From Neisseria subflava (GTDB lineage: Bacteria > Pseudomonadota > Gammaproteobacteria > Burkholderiales > Neisseriaceae): DNA of 64,000 bases. Both the position numbers and the translations under genes were made by a program. Positions within the stretch are counted from its first letter, which is position 1. Every line of letters begins with the position of its first letter. The stretch is taken from the NCBI RefSeq assembly GCF_003044935.1, contig NZ_POXP01000001.1:992001-1056000 (forward strand), written 5' to 3'. Below the pieces are notes generated by a model. That model worked only from the letters and a program-made list of their open reading frames with translations, was not told where the DNA came from and searched no databases. Positions 34,528 through 44,241 of the stretch are shown piece by piece.

Positions 34528-37113
34528 TTAAACATTCACGGTTTCGGCTACTTCATTGTAGCTGTCGATTTCGTTGAAATTCATGTAACGGTAGATTTGG
34601 TCGCCCTGCTCGTTGATGATACCGATATTGGCTTGGTATTCTTCAACAGTCGGGATTTTACCCAGTTTAGAGCAGATCGCCGCCAACTCAGCTGAGCCGA
34701 GGTAAACAAAGGTGTTTTTACCCAAGCGGTTCGGGAAGTTACGGGTAGAAGTGGACATTACAGTCGCGCCTTCGTGTACTTGTGCTTGGTTACCCATACA
34801 CAATGAGCAACCCGGCATTTCCATACGCGCACCTGCACGGCCGAGTACGCCGTAGTGACCTTCGTCAGACAACTCTTTCGCATCCATTTTGGTTGGAGGT
34901 GCCATCCACAGACGTACCGGGATGTCGGTTTTACCTTCCAAGAGTTTGGAGGCTGCGCGGAAGTGGCCGATGTTGGTCATACAAGAACCGATGAACACTT
35001 CGTCAATTTTGGTGCCGGAGCGTTCAGACATGAAGCACACGTCGTCTGGGTCGTTCGGGCAAGCAATAATCGGCTCTTTAATGTCGTCCATGTTGATTTC
35101 AATCACGGCAGCGTATTCGGCATCTTTATCCGCTTCGAGCAATTCAGGATTTGCCAACCATGCTTCCATGGCTTTGATACGGCGTTCCAAAGTGCGCGAA
35201 TCTTGATAGCCGTTGGCAATCATGTTTTTCATCAACACAATGTTGGATTTCATGTACTCGATAATCGGCTCTTTGTTGAGCTTCACAGTACAGCCTGCGG
35301 CGGAGCGTTCGGCAGATGCGTCAGTCAATTCAAAAGCTTGTTCCACTTTCAAATCAGGCAGGCCTTCGATTTCGAGGATGCGGCCGGAGAAGATGTTTTT
35401 CTTACCAGCTTTAGCAACAGTCAGCAAACCTTGTTTAATCGCGTACAACGGAATGGCGTTCACCAAGTCACGCAGGGTTACACCCGGTTGCAGTTTGCCG
35501 CTGAAGCGTACCAATACGGACTCAGGCATATCGAGCGGCATCACACCAGTAGCTGCTGCGAAAGCAACCAAGCCGGAGCCGGCAGGGAAAGAAATACCGA
35601 TAGGGAAACGGGTGTGGCTGTCGCCGCCGGTACCAACTGTATCAGGCAACAGCAGACGGTTGAGCCATGAGTGAATCACGCCATCACCCGGACGCAGGGA
35701 TACACCGCCACGGGTAGAGATAAAAGCAGGCAATTCTTTATGAGTTCTCACATCGACAGGCTTTGGATAAGCCGCGGTGTGACAGAAAGACTGCATCACC
35801 ATATCTGCTGAGAAGCCCAAGCAAGCCAGGTCTTTCAATTCGTCACGAGTCATCGGACCAGTAGTATCTTGCGAGCCGACAGTAGTCATGCGTGGTTCGC
35901 AGTAAGTACCCGGACGCACGCCTTTGCCTTCCGGCAAACCGCAGGCGCGACCAACCATTTTTTGAGCCAATGTGAAACCGGCTTTGCTTTCAGCTGGCGC
36001 TTGAGGCAGACGGAACTCGGTAGAAGCAGGCAATTTCAGTGCTTCGCGCGCTTTGGCAGTCAGACCGCGACCGATAATCAGGTTGATACGGCCACCTGCT
36101 TGGACTTCGTCCAGCAATACTTGTGATTTCAATTCAAAATCGGCAACGGTTTCGCCGTTTTTCACGATTTTGCCTTCATAAGGCAGGATATCGACGACAT
36201 CGCCCATTTTCAGAGCAGACACATCAACTTCAATCGGCAATGCGCCGGAGTCTTCTTGAGTATTGAAGAAAATAGGAGCAATTTTGCCACCCAGGCATAC
36301 GCCGCCGAAACGTTTGTTCGGTACGAACGGAATATCTTCGCCTGTATGCCAAATCACGGAGTTGGTAGCAGATTTACGTGAAGAACCGGTACCGACCACG
36401 TCGCCAACGTAAGCAACAGGATGACCTTTGGCTTTGAGTTCTTCCAACAATTTAATCGGACCGACTTCGCCCGGTTTGTCAGGGTTGATGCCGTCGCGCG
36501 GGTTTTTCAACATAGCCAGCGCGTGCAGAGGGATATCAGGACGGCTCCATGCGTCAGGCGCTGGAGAGAGGTCGTCTGTATTGGTTTCGCCGTCGACTTT
36601 GAAGACGGTAACAGTGATTTTTTCTGGAACTTTGGCGCGGGAAGTGAACCATTCGGCATCTGCCCAAGATTGCAATACTTCTTGCGCGTATTTATTGCCT
36701 TTTTCGGCTTTTTCTTGAACATCGTGGAAAGAGTCAAACATCAACAGAGTATGTTTCAGACCATTTGCAGCGATAGGTGCAAGTTTGTCATTGTCCAAGA
36801 GTTCGATGAGTGCATGAATGTTGTAACCGCCAAGCATGGTACCCAACAGCTCGGTAGCATACTCAGGGGAAATCAGCGGACTGGATGCGCTGCCTTCGGC
36901 AACGGCAGCCAAAAATGAGGCTTTAACTTTGGCGGCATCGTCCACACCGGGCGGTACGCGGTGAGCCAACAGCTCAACCAAGAACTCACCTTCACCGGCA
37001 GGTGGATTTTTCAGCAGCTCAACCAAATCAGCAGTCTGCTGAGCAGTCAGAGGAAGGGGGGGAATACCAAGGGCGGCGCGCTCGGCGGCGGCTTTACGAT
37101 AGGCTTCTAACAT
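34528..37113 (-). CDS. acnB: Aconitate hydratase B
   Basis: TCA-cycle enzyme (861 aa) isomerising citrate and isocitrate with a 4Fe-4S cluster. The N-terminal HEAT-like domain ([22 protein letters not shown]) is specific to AcnB. The swivelling domain follows, then the cluster domain with [12 protein letters not shown] (two cluster cysteines) near residue 770 and a third Cys in [10 protein letters not shown] near 708. I start at 37113 because AAGGA lies 9 bases upstream and the family begins MLEAYRKA. Two adjacent palindromes lie upstream. The N-terminal coding region carries a G7/C7 tract, too short to be a convincing phase-variation site. Confidence 0.96.
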   Translation of the reverse strand: MLEAYRKAAAERAALGIPPLPLTAQQTADLVELLKNPPAGEGEFLVELLAHRVPPGVDDAAKVKASFLAAVAEGSASSPLISPEYATELLGTMLGGYNIHALIELLDNDKLAPIAANGLKHTLLMFDSFHDVQEKAEKGNKYAQEVLQSWADAEWFTSRAKVPEKITVTVFKVDGETNTDDLSPAPDAWSRPDIPLHALAMLKNPRDGINPDKPGEVGPIKLLEELKAKGHPVAYVGDVVGTGSSRKSATNSVIWHTGEDIPFVPNKRFGGVCLGGKIAPIFFNTQEDSGALPIEVDVSALKMGDVVDILPYEGKIVKNGETVADFELKSQVLLDEVQAGGRINLIIGRGLTAKAREALKLPASTEFRLPQAPAESKAGFTLAQKMVGRACGLPEGKGVRPGTYCEPRMTTVGSQDTTGPMTRDELKDLACLGFSADMVMQSFCHTAAYPKPVDVRTHKELPAFISTRGGVSLRPGDGVIHSWLNRLLLPDTVGTGGDSHTRFPIGISFPAGSGLVAFAAATGVMPLDMPESVLVRFSGKLQPGVTLRDLVNAIPLYAIKQGLLTVAKAGKKNIFSGRILEIEGLPDLKVEQAFELTDASAERSAAGCTVKLNKEPIIEYMKSNIVLMKNMIANGYQDSRTLERRIKAMEAWLANPELLEADKDAEYAAVIEINMDDIKEPIIACPNDPDDVCFMSERSGTKIDEVFIGSCMTNIGHFRAASKLLEGKTDIPVRLWMAPPTKMDAKELSDEGHYGVLGRAGARMEMPGCSLCMGNQAQVHEGATVMSTSTRNFPNRLGKNTFVYLGSAELAAICSKLGKIPTVEEYQANIGIINEQGDQIYRYMNFNEIDSYNEVAETVNV

Positions 37114-37149
37114 CTCTTTGTTCCTTTTTCTGTTTTTTCTTCTGGGCAG

Positions 37150-37188
37150 TTGCAAATGATTTGCAATTAAGGATTGTAAACAATCCTT
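37150..37188. promoter_or_regulatory. Two abutting palindromes in the acnB leader
   Basis: TTGCAAATGATTTGCAA (37150-37166, 8-1-8) and AAGGATTGTAAACAATCCTT (37169-37188, 9-2-9) are both perfect and separated by two bases. A -10 candidate TATGAT on the minus strand lies at 37195-37200, so the palindromes cover the first 40 transcribed bases. The core ATTGTAAACAAT resembles operators of GntR/FCD regulators; the binding protein is unknown. Confidence 0.55.
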
Positions 37189-37313
37189 TTAAGCATCATA
37201 GACCAGTTTTCAAAAAATGGGAACAGTTATGTTGCTGAATGTAATAAATTTAAACTATTTTGTTTAATGTGTTAATAGTTCAACCTATCTAAAGCCGCCC
37301 TCTTCTAGGCTTT

Positions 37314-38351
37314 TTAGCCAAACAGACGGGAAACTTCGGCTGATTTTTTACGGTACGGCAATATGATTTCAACGCGGAACAGGCCGTCTGATTGGATATA
37401 TCTGATTTTCGCGTCGGTGTCATACATCAGAGTCAGGCGCTCTTTCAGATTGCGCAGAGCCATAGAATTACCTTTATGCGGCTTGGTATTTTCATTAGGT
37501 TCCGTTCCGCACGGATTTTCGATACTGATAAAAATAGATGATTTTTCCAATTTTGTTAATACCGTAATTATCCCTGGACGGTGGATAGATTCGACACCAT
37601 GAAATACGGCATTTTCCAAAAGCGGTTGCAACAGCAGATGCGGCGTTTCTGCATCATCGGGCGCATGGTGCTGCCACATAACCTGTACGCGCATATGTCC
37701 CATGCGGATTTGCTCGATGGCAATATATTCCTGCGCCCACTCGATTTCCTGCCCCAAGGTGCTGTTTTGACTACCGTCGCGCAGTTGTGCGCGGAACAGG
37801 TTGGCCAGATTCTCCAGCAAAGTTTCCGCATCATACGGACGCAGACGGATTAAGCTGATGGCGGCATTCAGGCTGTTAAACAAGAAATGCGGACGGATAC
37901 GCGCCGTCAATGCGCTCAGTCTAGCTTCGGAAATGGAAGGTGCAAGGCTGTTGCGACGGGATGCTTCGATGTACATGAAACTGAAACAAAAAAAGGTCAG
38001 CAAGAAGAAGTGTTGAATCAGCGGCCAAATTTCCGTCTTCAAAATCACTAGATCGACAAACAAGAAAATCAGCAGGTTGGAGACGTAGGAAACCACAACG
38101 CTGTACTGCGAGCGAAGCAGGGACGGCGCAAATGCCTGTAAGAAATAGACCTTGAGTAAAATTAAGAGGATGACGGGGCAAGCCCATGAAAAATGTTGGA
38201 AAATCTGTTCCGGATAAGGCACGCCCGATACCGTCATCAACGGAAAGATAAACAAACTGATTAACAAAACAATGAGCAGGCGCACCAGAGTTGCGGAATT
38301 GCGCAAATCCGGCACTGCGAAATTCTGGTTTATTTGACGTATAATAGACAT
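37314..38351 (-). CDS. LytS/AlgZ-type sensor histidine kinase, no partner beside it
   Basis: A 345-aa membrane kinase. About four hydrophobic helices occupy residues 22-45, 55-75, 83-105 and 112-128. The His_kinase domain starts ARIRPHFLFNSLNAAISLI (phosphoacceptor H155); the ATP-lid N-box is LLLQPLLENAVFHGV (N247), and a short glycine box NSMALRNLKERL closes it. In Pseudomonas the relative AlgZ/FimS pairs with AlgR. Here acnB lies downstream and argH is divergent, and no LytTR response regulator is seen. The sensed signal is unknown; no periplasmic domain is large enough to bind much. Confidence 0.85.
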   Translation of the reverse strand: MSIIRQINQNFAVPDLRNSATLVRLLIVLLISLFIFPLMTVSGVPYPEQIFQHFSWACPVILLILLKVYFLQAFAPSLLRSQYSVVVSYVSNLLIFLFVDLVILKTEIWPLIQHFFLLTFFCFSFMYIEASRRNSLAPSISEARLSALTARIRPHFLFNSLNAAISLIRLRPYDAETLLENLANLFRAQLRDGSQNSTLGQEIEWAQEYIAIEQIRMGHMRVQVMWQHHAPDDAETPHLLLQPLLENAVFHGVESIHRPGIITVLTKLEKSSIFISIENPCGTEPNENTKPHKGNSMALRNLKERLTLMYDTDAKIRYIQSDGLFRVEIILPYRKKSAEVSRLFG

Positions 38352-38384
38352 GATTTCAACCGTTTTCTTTCATAATGTATAGAC

Positions 38385-38412
38385 GGGTCTGCTATATTGA
38401 AGACGTAGACCC
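38385..38412. promoter_or_regulatory. Inverted repeat over the argH -10
   Basis: GGGTCTGC (38385-38392) and GTAGACCC (38405-38412) pair with one mismatch and enclose TATATT (38393-38398), the best -10 for argH. It is followed by a T7 run, so as RNA it would resemble a terminator, but nothing is transcribed into it from upstream. An operator function is the simpler reading. Confidence 0.4.
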
Positions 38413-38444
38413 TGTTTTTTTATTTATATTTTAAGGATGCTGAT

Positions 38445-39824
38445 ATGAGCAAGGACAAAACCTGGTCAGGCCGTTTTAACGAACCTGTTTCCGAGCTGGT
38501 CAAAAAATATACCGGCTCGATTGATTTTGACAAACGACTGGCAGAATGGGACATCCAAGGCTCGCTGGCACACGCGCAAATGCTGACACAGTCGGGCGTT
38601 TTGAGCGAAGACGACCTCTCCGCCATCCGTCAGGGCATGGCCGAGATTATAGCAGAAATCAAAGAAGGAACGATTCCCTGGTCGCTGGATTTGGAAGATG
38701 TCCACATGAACATCGAACGCCGCCTTACCGACAAAATCGGCGATGCCGGCAAACGCCTGCACACCGGCCGCAGCCGCAACGATCAAGTCGCTACCGACAT
38801 CCGCCTGTGGCTGCGTGATCAAATTACCGTTATTCAAAGCCTGATTCAAAACCTTCAGACGGCCTTGGTCGATTTGGCAGAACAAAACGCCGAAACCGTC
38901 ATGCCCGGCTTTACCCACCTGCAAGTTGCCCAGCCGGTCAGCTTCGGGCATCACATGCTCGCCTACGTTGAAATGCTCGGCCGCGATTTCGAGCGCATGG
39001 CCGACTGCCGCAAACGCGTCAACCGTATGCCGCTCGGTGCCGCCGCACTGGCCGGTACCACCTACCCGATTCAACGCGAAATTACCGCCGAGCTGTTGGG
39101 CTTTGAGCAAATCTGCCAGAACTCGCTTGATGCCGTATCTGACCGCGATTTTGCCATTGAGTTCACAGCTGCTGCTTCTCTGATTATGGTTCACCTGAGT
39201 CGTCTTTCCGAAGAATTGATTTTGTGGATGAGCCCGCGTTTCGGCTTTATCGATATTGCCGACCGTTTCTGCACCGGCTCGTCCATCATGCCGCAAAAGA
39301 AAAACCCCGACGTACCCGAACTTGTGCGCGGTAAATCCGGTCGCGTGATTGGCCACCTGATCGGCCTGGTTACCCTAATGAAATCACAACCTTTGGCATA
39401 CAACAAAGACAATCAGGAAGACAAAGAGCCTTTGTTTGACACTGCCGACACGCTTATCGACACCCTGCGCATTTACGCCGACATGATGCGCGGCGTGACC
39501 GTCAAACCCGACAACATGCGCGCCGCCGTAATGCAGGGTTTTGCAACGGCTACCGACTTGGCGGATTACTTGGTGAAAAAAGGCATGCCTTTCCGCGACA
39601 GCCACGAAGTCGTTGCCCAAGCCGTGCGCCATGCCGATGAAGCTGGCGTTGATTTGAGCGAATTGCCGCTTGAAGTCCTGCAAGGTTTCAGCGATTTGAT
39701 TGCCGACGACGTTTACAGCGTGTTGACACCCGAAGGCAGCTTAAACGCGCGCAACCACTTGGGCGGCACCGCGCCTGAACAAGTCCGTTTCCAAGTCAAA
39801 CGCTGGCGTGAATTATTGGCTTAA
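38445..39824 (+). CDS. argH: Argininosuccinate lyase
   Basis: Last step of arginine synthesis (459 aa): argininosuccinate to arginine and fumarate. It begins [11 protein letters not shown], with [13 protein letters not shown] near residue 106 and the fumarase-superfamily signature [12 protein letters not shown] near 282 containing the catalytic serine. AAGGA lies 9 bases before the ATG. Fumarate made here feeds the TCA cycle; fumC lies close by on the opposite strand. One DUS copy lies in the coding region. Confidence 0.97.
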   Translation: MSKDKTWSGRFNEPVSELVKKYTGSIDFDKRLAEWDIQGSLAHAQMLTQSGVLSEDDLSAIRQGMAEIIAEIKEGTIPWSLDLEDVHMNIERRLTDKIGDAGKRLHTGRSRNDQVATDIRLWLRDQITVIQSLIQNLQTALVDLAEQNAETVMPGFTHLQVAQPVSFGHHMLAYVEMLGRDFERMADCRKRVNRMPLGAAALAGTTYPIQREITAELLGFEQICQNSLDAVSDRDFAIEFTAAASLIMVHLSRLSEELILWMSPRFGFIDIADRFCTGSSIMPQKKNPDVPELVRGKSGRVIGHLIGLVTLMKSQPLAYNKDNQEDKEPLFDTADTLIDTLRIYADMMRGVTVKPDNMRAAVMQGFATATDLADYLVKKGMPFRDSHEVVAQAVRHADEAGVDLSELPLEVLQGFSDLIADDVYSVLTPEGSLNARNHLGGTAPEQVRFQVKRWRELLA

Positions 39825-39843
39825 ATCCATCTAAACACATAAT

Positions 39844-39877
39844 AAAAGGCCGTCTGAAAATTTTCAGACGGCCTTTT
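39844..39877. terminator. Loop-less DUS palindrome after argH
   Basis: AAAAGGCCGTCTGAAAA and its exact complement abut, giving a 34-bp perfect palindrome that includes two DUS copies and a terminal T-tract. Confidence 0.85.
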
Positions 39878-39992
39878 GATTACCCGTGTTACACTCAACC
39901 TCAAAATAAAAACAGATAAAACCTAAACTTACCTTCAAACGAGAAAACATGCCTCCTGACTTTGCCGCCATCTTCATACAAAAGGAGCAAGG

Positions 39993-40517
39993 ATGAAAAA
40001 CATTGTCTTAAAATTGATCATGATCTGCCTATGCTGCGGATGCTATGCCGTATTCGTCGCCTGGGAAAATGGAGGATTCAGCCAGCTCCATGATTTTCAA
40101 GCAATAGAGAGCAACGGCATGAGCGCATACCTTCATCAAACCTCCCCCGCAGCCATGCAGGCTGAAAAAAACGAGCTGTCGATTTTGCAAAACAACCAAA
40201 ACAGCTTAGCCTCTTGCGTCGGCATCGAATCTTTATGCGAACAGGCCAAGCCGGGCATCTGGGTTGAACATGCCAAATTCTTGCAACACAAAGACACGGG
40301 CAAATTATTGGTACTTTCGTTGGACTATTTGGAAAACAATAACACCGCAAAAACCCTACACAACCGCTATACTGCATCGCTCCTACCCCAAGCAGACAGA
40401 ACGGAGGTGTGGCATTACGCCTGGCGTACATTTTTGAGCTCAATAATATTTCTAATGGTCGTCAATCTGACGCCAATGATTTTTGCCCTATTCGAAGAAA
40501 AGACAAGCGCAGCATAA
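39993..40517 (+). CDS. Two-helix membrane protein of unknown function, 174 aa
   Basis: It starts with AAAGGAG about 9 bases upstream. The N-terminal helix (IVLKLIMICLCCGCYAVFVAW) may be a signal anchor. Residues 30-140 form a soluble, probably periplasmic region with a Cys pair (SCVGIESLCEQAKPGIWVEHAKFL) that could form a disulfide, and a second helix lies at about 148-167 (FLSSIIFLMVVNLTPMIFALF). I recognise no family. It stands alone between two DUS terminators. Confidence 0.7.
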   Translation: MKNIVLKLIMICLCCGCYAVFVAWENGGFSQLHDFQAIESNGMSAYLHQTSPAAMQAEKNELSILQNNQNSLASCVGIESLCEQAKPGIWVEHAKFLQHKDTGKLLVLSLDYLENNNTAKTLHNRYTASLLPQADRTEVWHYAWRTFLSSIIFLMVVNLTPMIFALFEEKTSAA

Positions 40518-40555
40518 AAACATGCCGTCTGAACACATTTTCAGACGGCATGTTT
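40518..40555. terminator. AT-type DUS hairpin between convergent genes
   Basis: AAACATGCCGTCTGAA and TTCAGACGGCATGTTT form a 16-bp stem. This is the ATG-CCGTCTGAA dialect typical of the meningococcus group, in contrast to the AG form used elsewhere in the window. Confidence 0.85.
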
Positions 40556-40567
40556 CATTATTAAAGC

Positions 40568-41956
40568 TTAACGCGGATGAACCATATCGGCGGGTACGAC
40601 CAGCTCGTCAAACTCTTCGCCTGTCAACAAGCCCAATTCGATGGCTGTTTCGCGCAACGATTTGTCGTTTTTGTAGGCGGTTTTGGCAACTTTGGCGGCG
40701 TTTTCGTAGCCGATTTTACGGTTCAACGCAGTAACCAGCATCAGGGAATGGTGCAGGAAATAGTCGATTTTTTCCGGCACGGGTTCGATGCCGACGGCGC
40801 AGTGTTCGTTGAAGCTGTTGCACGCGTCACCCAAGAGGCGGATGGATTGCAATAGGTTGTAGGCGATAACGGGCATATAGACGTTCAGCTCGAAATTGCC
40901 CGACGCGCCTGCCATGCCGATGGTGACGTCGTTGCCGAACACTTGGCAGCACACCATAGTCATCGCTTCGCATTGGGTCGGGTTGACTTTGCCCGGCATG
41001 ATGGACGAACCCGGCTCGTTTTCGGGGATTTTGATTTCGCCCAGACTGCAACGCGGACCGCTTGCCAGCCAGCGGATGTCGTTGGCGATTTTGTTCAGGC
41101 TTGCCGCCAGCGTTTTCAATGCGCCCGAAGTGGCAACGGCGGCATCGCGTCCGCCCAAGGCTTCAAATTTGTTCGGCGCGCTGACAAACGGCAGACCGGA
41201 CAATTCGGCGAGTTTGGCAGCAGCTTTTTCGGCGTATTCGGGATGGCTATTTAAGCCCGTGCCGACCGCCGTGCCGCCCAAAGCGAGTTCATACAAGTCT
41301 TTAAGTGCATCGTTCAGACGGCCTAAACCGTGATCAAGCTGGGAAACGTAGCCGGAAAACTCTTGTCCCAAAGTCAGCGGCGTCGCATCTTGCAAATGGG
41401 TGCGGCCAATTTTGACGATGGGGGCGAATTCTTTGGCTTTTTTGTCCAATGTATCGCGCAAGGCTTTTACCGCCGGAATAAGGTGGCGGTTGATTTCAAT
41501 CGCGGCGGCGACGTGGATGGCGGTCGGGAACGCGTCGTTGGTTGATTGCGCGTGGTTCACATGGTCGTTGGGATGGACGGGCTGATACGCCGCCAAACCT
41601 GTACCGGCGATTTCGTTGGCGCGGTTTGCCAGCACTTCGTTCATGTTCATATTGGACTGCGTGCCGGAGCCGGTCTGCCACACCACCAATGGGAACTGCC
41701 CATCGAGCTTGCCGTTCAACACGTCGTCCGCCGCCTGCGTAATCAAATCCGCCTGCTCAGGCTTAATCCTGCCAAGGGAAACATTGGTGGCGGCTGCGGC
41801 TTTTTTCACCAGCGCCAAAGCATAAATCAGCGGCTGCGGTAGGGTTTCACCGCCGATTTTGAAATTGTTGCGGCTGCGCTGGGTCTGCGCGCCCCAATAG
41901 GCTTCGGATGGGACCTCGACATTGCCCATGGTGTCGTGTTCGGTACGGGTACTCAT
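40568..41956 (-). CDS. fumC: Class II fumarate hydratase
   Basis: Iron-independent fumarase (462 aa) hydrating fumarate to malate. It starts [28 protein letters not shown]. Active-site segments are [18 protein letters not shown] near residue 97, [17 protein letters not shown] near 185 and the signature [13 protein letters not shown] near 316 with the catalytic serine. Upstream, 41957-42000 is A+T-rich (AATAATAATGATT), reminiscent of a degenerate Fur box, but I would not call it. Confidence 0.96.
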   Translation of the reverse strand: MSTRTEHDTMGNVEVPSEAYWGAQTQRSRNNFKIGGETLPQPLIYALALVKKAAAATNVSLGRIKPEQADLITQAADDVLNGKLDGQFPLVVWQTGSGTQSNMNMNEVLANRANEIAGTGLAAYQPVHPNDHVNHAQSTNDAFPTAIHVAAAIEINRHLIPAVKALRDTLDKKAKEFAPIVKIGRTHLQDATPLTLGQEFSGYVSQLDHGLGRLNDALKDLYELALGGTAVGTGLNSHPEYAEKAAAKLAELSGLPFVSAPNKFEALGGRDAAVATSGALKTLAASLNKIANDIRWLASGPRCSLGEIKIPENEPGSSIMPGKVNPTQCEAMTMVCCQVFGNDVTIGMAGASGNFELNVYMPVIAYNLLQSIRLLGDACNSFNEHCAVGIEPVPEKIDYFLHHSLMLVTALNRKIGYENAAKVAKTAYKNDKSLRETAIELGLLTGEEFDELVVPADMVHPR

Positions 41957-42014
41957 GCGTTTCTCCTATATTCAAATAGAAATAATAATGATTCGTAAAT
42001 TTATTATACCCAGC

Positions 42015-42056
42015 AAAAGGCCGTCTGAAAAGAGAGAGGTTTTCAGACAGCCTTTT
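42015..42056. terminator. Imperfect DUS hairpin upstream of fumC
   Basis: AAAAGGCCGTCTGAAAA pairs with TTTTCAGACAGCCTTTT, with one C-A mismatch that has destroyed the right-hand DUS. Confidence 0.5.
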
Positions 42057-42230
42057 GCTTTATTAACCTGAAATACTAATAGAAGATAAAACCCGATTTC
42101 GGAGCAAATACAACCTGCGCCGCCGCTCCCCTCTTCTAAAAATTTTCCTCCTTGCCGATTTGTGTTCTACGCTAAGTGTTTATCGACAATAAATACCTTA
42201 TCGTTTCTTTACTTTATTTCTCTCCAAGAG

Positions 42231-42255
42231 CATAATGAATAAAAATGATTATCAG
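42231..42255 (+). promoter_or_regulatory. Candidate promoter and A+T operator of the receptor operon
   Basis: A -10 CATAAT (42231-42236) with a weak -35 TTTACT at 42208 gives a start near 42242. The following AATGATTATC (42246-42255) resembles half of a Fur box at the transcription start. Both are modest matches, but the position decides the start codon: an ATG at 42235 would precede the mRNA start. Confidence 0.4.
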
Positions 42256-42264
42256 GAGATGAAG

Positions 42265-44184
42265 ATGAAACGAAAACATTTGGTTTACCTGTTAATGAGC
42301 AGTTTTGCCGCCGCAAACGGCTTTGCCGAAACCTTGGCAGACCCTGATGAAATCCAGCCTGTCAAAACCTTCTCCCCTCCCAAACCGATTGCACCAACCG
42401 CCGCACAAGGCTATTTCCCCGAAAACCAATTCGACCGCACCGAACGCAGCGATCATTACTTTGTTACCGAAAACATAGACCAGGCCTTCCGTCCGCTGAA
42501 AGCGAACAGCGGCTTCTACGGCAAAAGTTTTTACAATTCCGTTACCGCGCAAGCGCGCGGGGCAAAGGTGTACGGCGTGGCCAACCTCAATCACACCAAG
42601 GCCAACGGCTATAAAGACGGCGACGGCAATCAGACCGATTGGAAATACAGCCGTTTCAATCAAGCTTTGGTACTCGGTTTCGTGCCGTCTGAAAATCAAG
42701 AATACCGCCTCACTTATCTGCATGACGACATCAACAACGACCGCCAACCGCAGTTCGTCAACGACGCATTGGATACCGAACGACACATCGCCAAACTCAA
42801 CGCGCGTTGGGGCAATGCCGATTTGAGCAATACGGTCAGCGCGGAAGCAGGAGTCATCAAACTCAAACGCCATGCCGACAATTACTCCCTGCGCCCAAAC
42901 AACACTCCGCAGCAAGTGTTCGTAGAGCTTGACCGCAAAGTGTACGACTTCTCGCTCAAACACGATGCGGACTTCGGCAAATTCCACAATACCGCCGCCG
43001 TCAGCTACCGCAACGACAGCCAAAACGGCGAGCGCAACGCCCACACCGCCATGCGCGATTTCCTCAACGGCTACCGTTTCGCCGATGTACACCTCGACCG
43101 CTGGCGCATTGCCGATACCCTGTCTTACAAGTTTGACGACCGACACAAACTGGGCTTGGGCTTAAGCTACGAAATCAACGAAGCGGACGTTCGCAAAAAT
43201 ACAGCGCAACCCACCCATCCGATGAACCGTAATCTCGCCTTCGCCTCATCACAACAAATCTGGAAAACCCATTACGGCTACGACTTCAACGGCAAAGTGC
43301 GCCGTCATGCCTTCTCAGGCGAACTCAAATACGATTTCACGCCGTCTGAAACGCAAAAATACAGCGTTTCCCTTGCTCACTTAGAACGCATTGGCGACAA
43401 CACCGAACGCTTCAACTCGCTTGCCGCCATCGTGCAAAACCGTATGAACGGCGCGTTGACGAACCAAAATCCAGCTGCCGTCATCGCAGGCAATCCCCTG
43501 CTGAAAACCGAAAAACACAACCGCATCAAGCTCACCGCCAACAGCCGCAACGACTACTACAACGGCTACATGAACTCGTTAGCAGGCGCTGGCTGGAACG
43601 TGGGCGGCACACTTGTGGCGGACAAAGTCAAAGACCTGATTATTTTTGACCGCGCACGCGGACAAAGCGGTATCTCATCCAACGGCGGCGGCATCATCAC
43701 ACGCAACGTGGACGCGCGATTATTTACCGCGCAGGCCTACGCGCGTTACAACTTCAATCCGCATTGGGCAGCAGGCATCAAAGCCACCTACAACTACGGA
43801 CACAACGAAACCGACGGCAGGCCGCTCTATCAAATCCGTCCGTTTGAAGCCGCCGTCCAAGCCGACTACAAAAACTACTTTGCCCACGGCAGCTACAACA
43901 TCGGTGTCGCAACACGCTTTGTCGCCAAACAAACCCGCGGCGATTTTGACGCGGCAAGCGGTCTGGGCATAGACAAACGCGAAGCCGCCAAAGGCTTTAC
44001 CGTTGCCGACGTGTACGCAGGCGTAAACATCAAAGACAAATACGGCTTGCGCCTGGGCGTGAACAACGTGTTCAACAAAAAATACGCCGAACACATCAGC
44101 GGTGACCACGTCCTCGCCCTGTCGCCCAGTGTGGTGTATGCACCGGGCAGGACATATTGGTTGAGTTTGCACGCGGCGTTTTAA
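42265..44184 (+). CDS. NosA/OprC-like TonB-dependent receptor, apparently without plug
   Basis: Outer-membrane barrel (639 aa). I start at MKRKHLVYLL because AGGAG lies 6 bases upstream. The signal peptide runs to about residue 22 (SFAAANGFA). The barrel has ANGYKDGDGN, ADNYSLRPNN, a central GNPLLKTEKHNRIKLTANSRNDYYNGYMNSL region, and a C-terminal beta-signal ending LSLHAAF. Segments such as GYKDGDG and DNYSLR match the copper receptor group NosA/OprC. The roughly 130-residue plug with its TonB box should lie between the signal and the first strand, but barrel-like sequence begins by about residue 60-70. It heads the ABC transporter operon, so its cargo is probably that system's substrate. 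Confidence 0.75.
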   Translation: MKRKHLVYLLMSSFAAANGFAETLADPDEIQPVKTFSPPKPIAPTAAQGYFPENQFDRTERSDHYFVTENIDQAFRPLKANSGFYGKSFYNSVTAQARGAKVYGVANLNHTKANGYKDGDGNQTDWKYSRFNQALVLGFVPSENQEYRLTYLHDDINNDRQPQFVNDALDTERHIAKLNARWGNADLSNTVSAEAGVIKLKRHADNYSLRPNNTPQQVFVELDRKVYDFSLKHDADFGKFHNTAAVSYRNDSQNGERNAHTAMRDFLNGYRFADVHLDRWRIADTLSYKFDDRHKLGLGLSYEINEADVRKNTAQPTHPMNRNLAFASSQQIWKTHYGYDFNGKVRRHAFSGELKYDFTPSETQKYSVSLAHLERIGDNTERFNSLAAIVQNRMNGALTNQNPAAVIAGNPLLKTEKHNRIKLTANSRNDYYNGYMNSLAGAGWNVGGTLVADKVKDLIIFDRARGQSGISSNGGGIITRNVDARLFTAQAYARYNFNPHWAAGIKATYNYGHNETDGRPLYQIRPFEAAVQADYKNYFAHGSYNIGVATRFVAKQTRGDFDAASGLGIDKREAAKGFTVADVYAGVNIKDKYGLRLGVNNVFNKKYAEHISGDHVLALSPSVVYAPGRTYWLSLHAAF

Positions 44185-44241
44185 AATCAGGCCGTCTGAA
44201 AGAATGCCTACACTGGCTTATTAAGAATTAGGAGATAAAAA

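Noticed and set aside
37056-37062. G7 tract in acnB as a phase-variable site
   Set aside because: Seven bases in an essential-type TCA gene encode conserved prolines; too short to be convincing.
41957-42000. Fur box upstream of fumC
   Set aside because: The AATAATAATGATT stretch is A+T-rich but lacks the symmetry of the 19-bp Fur site.
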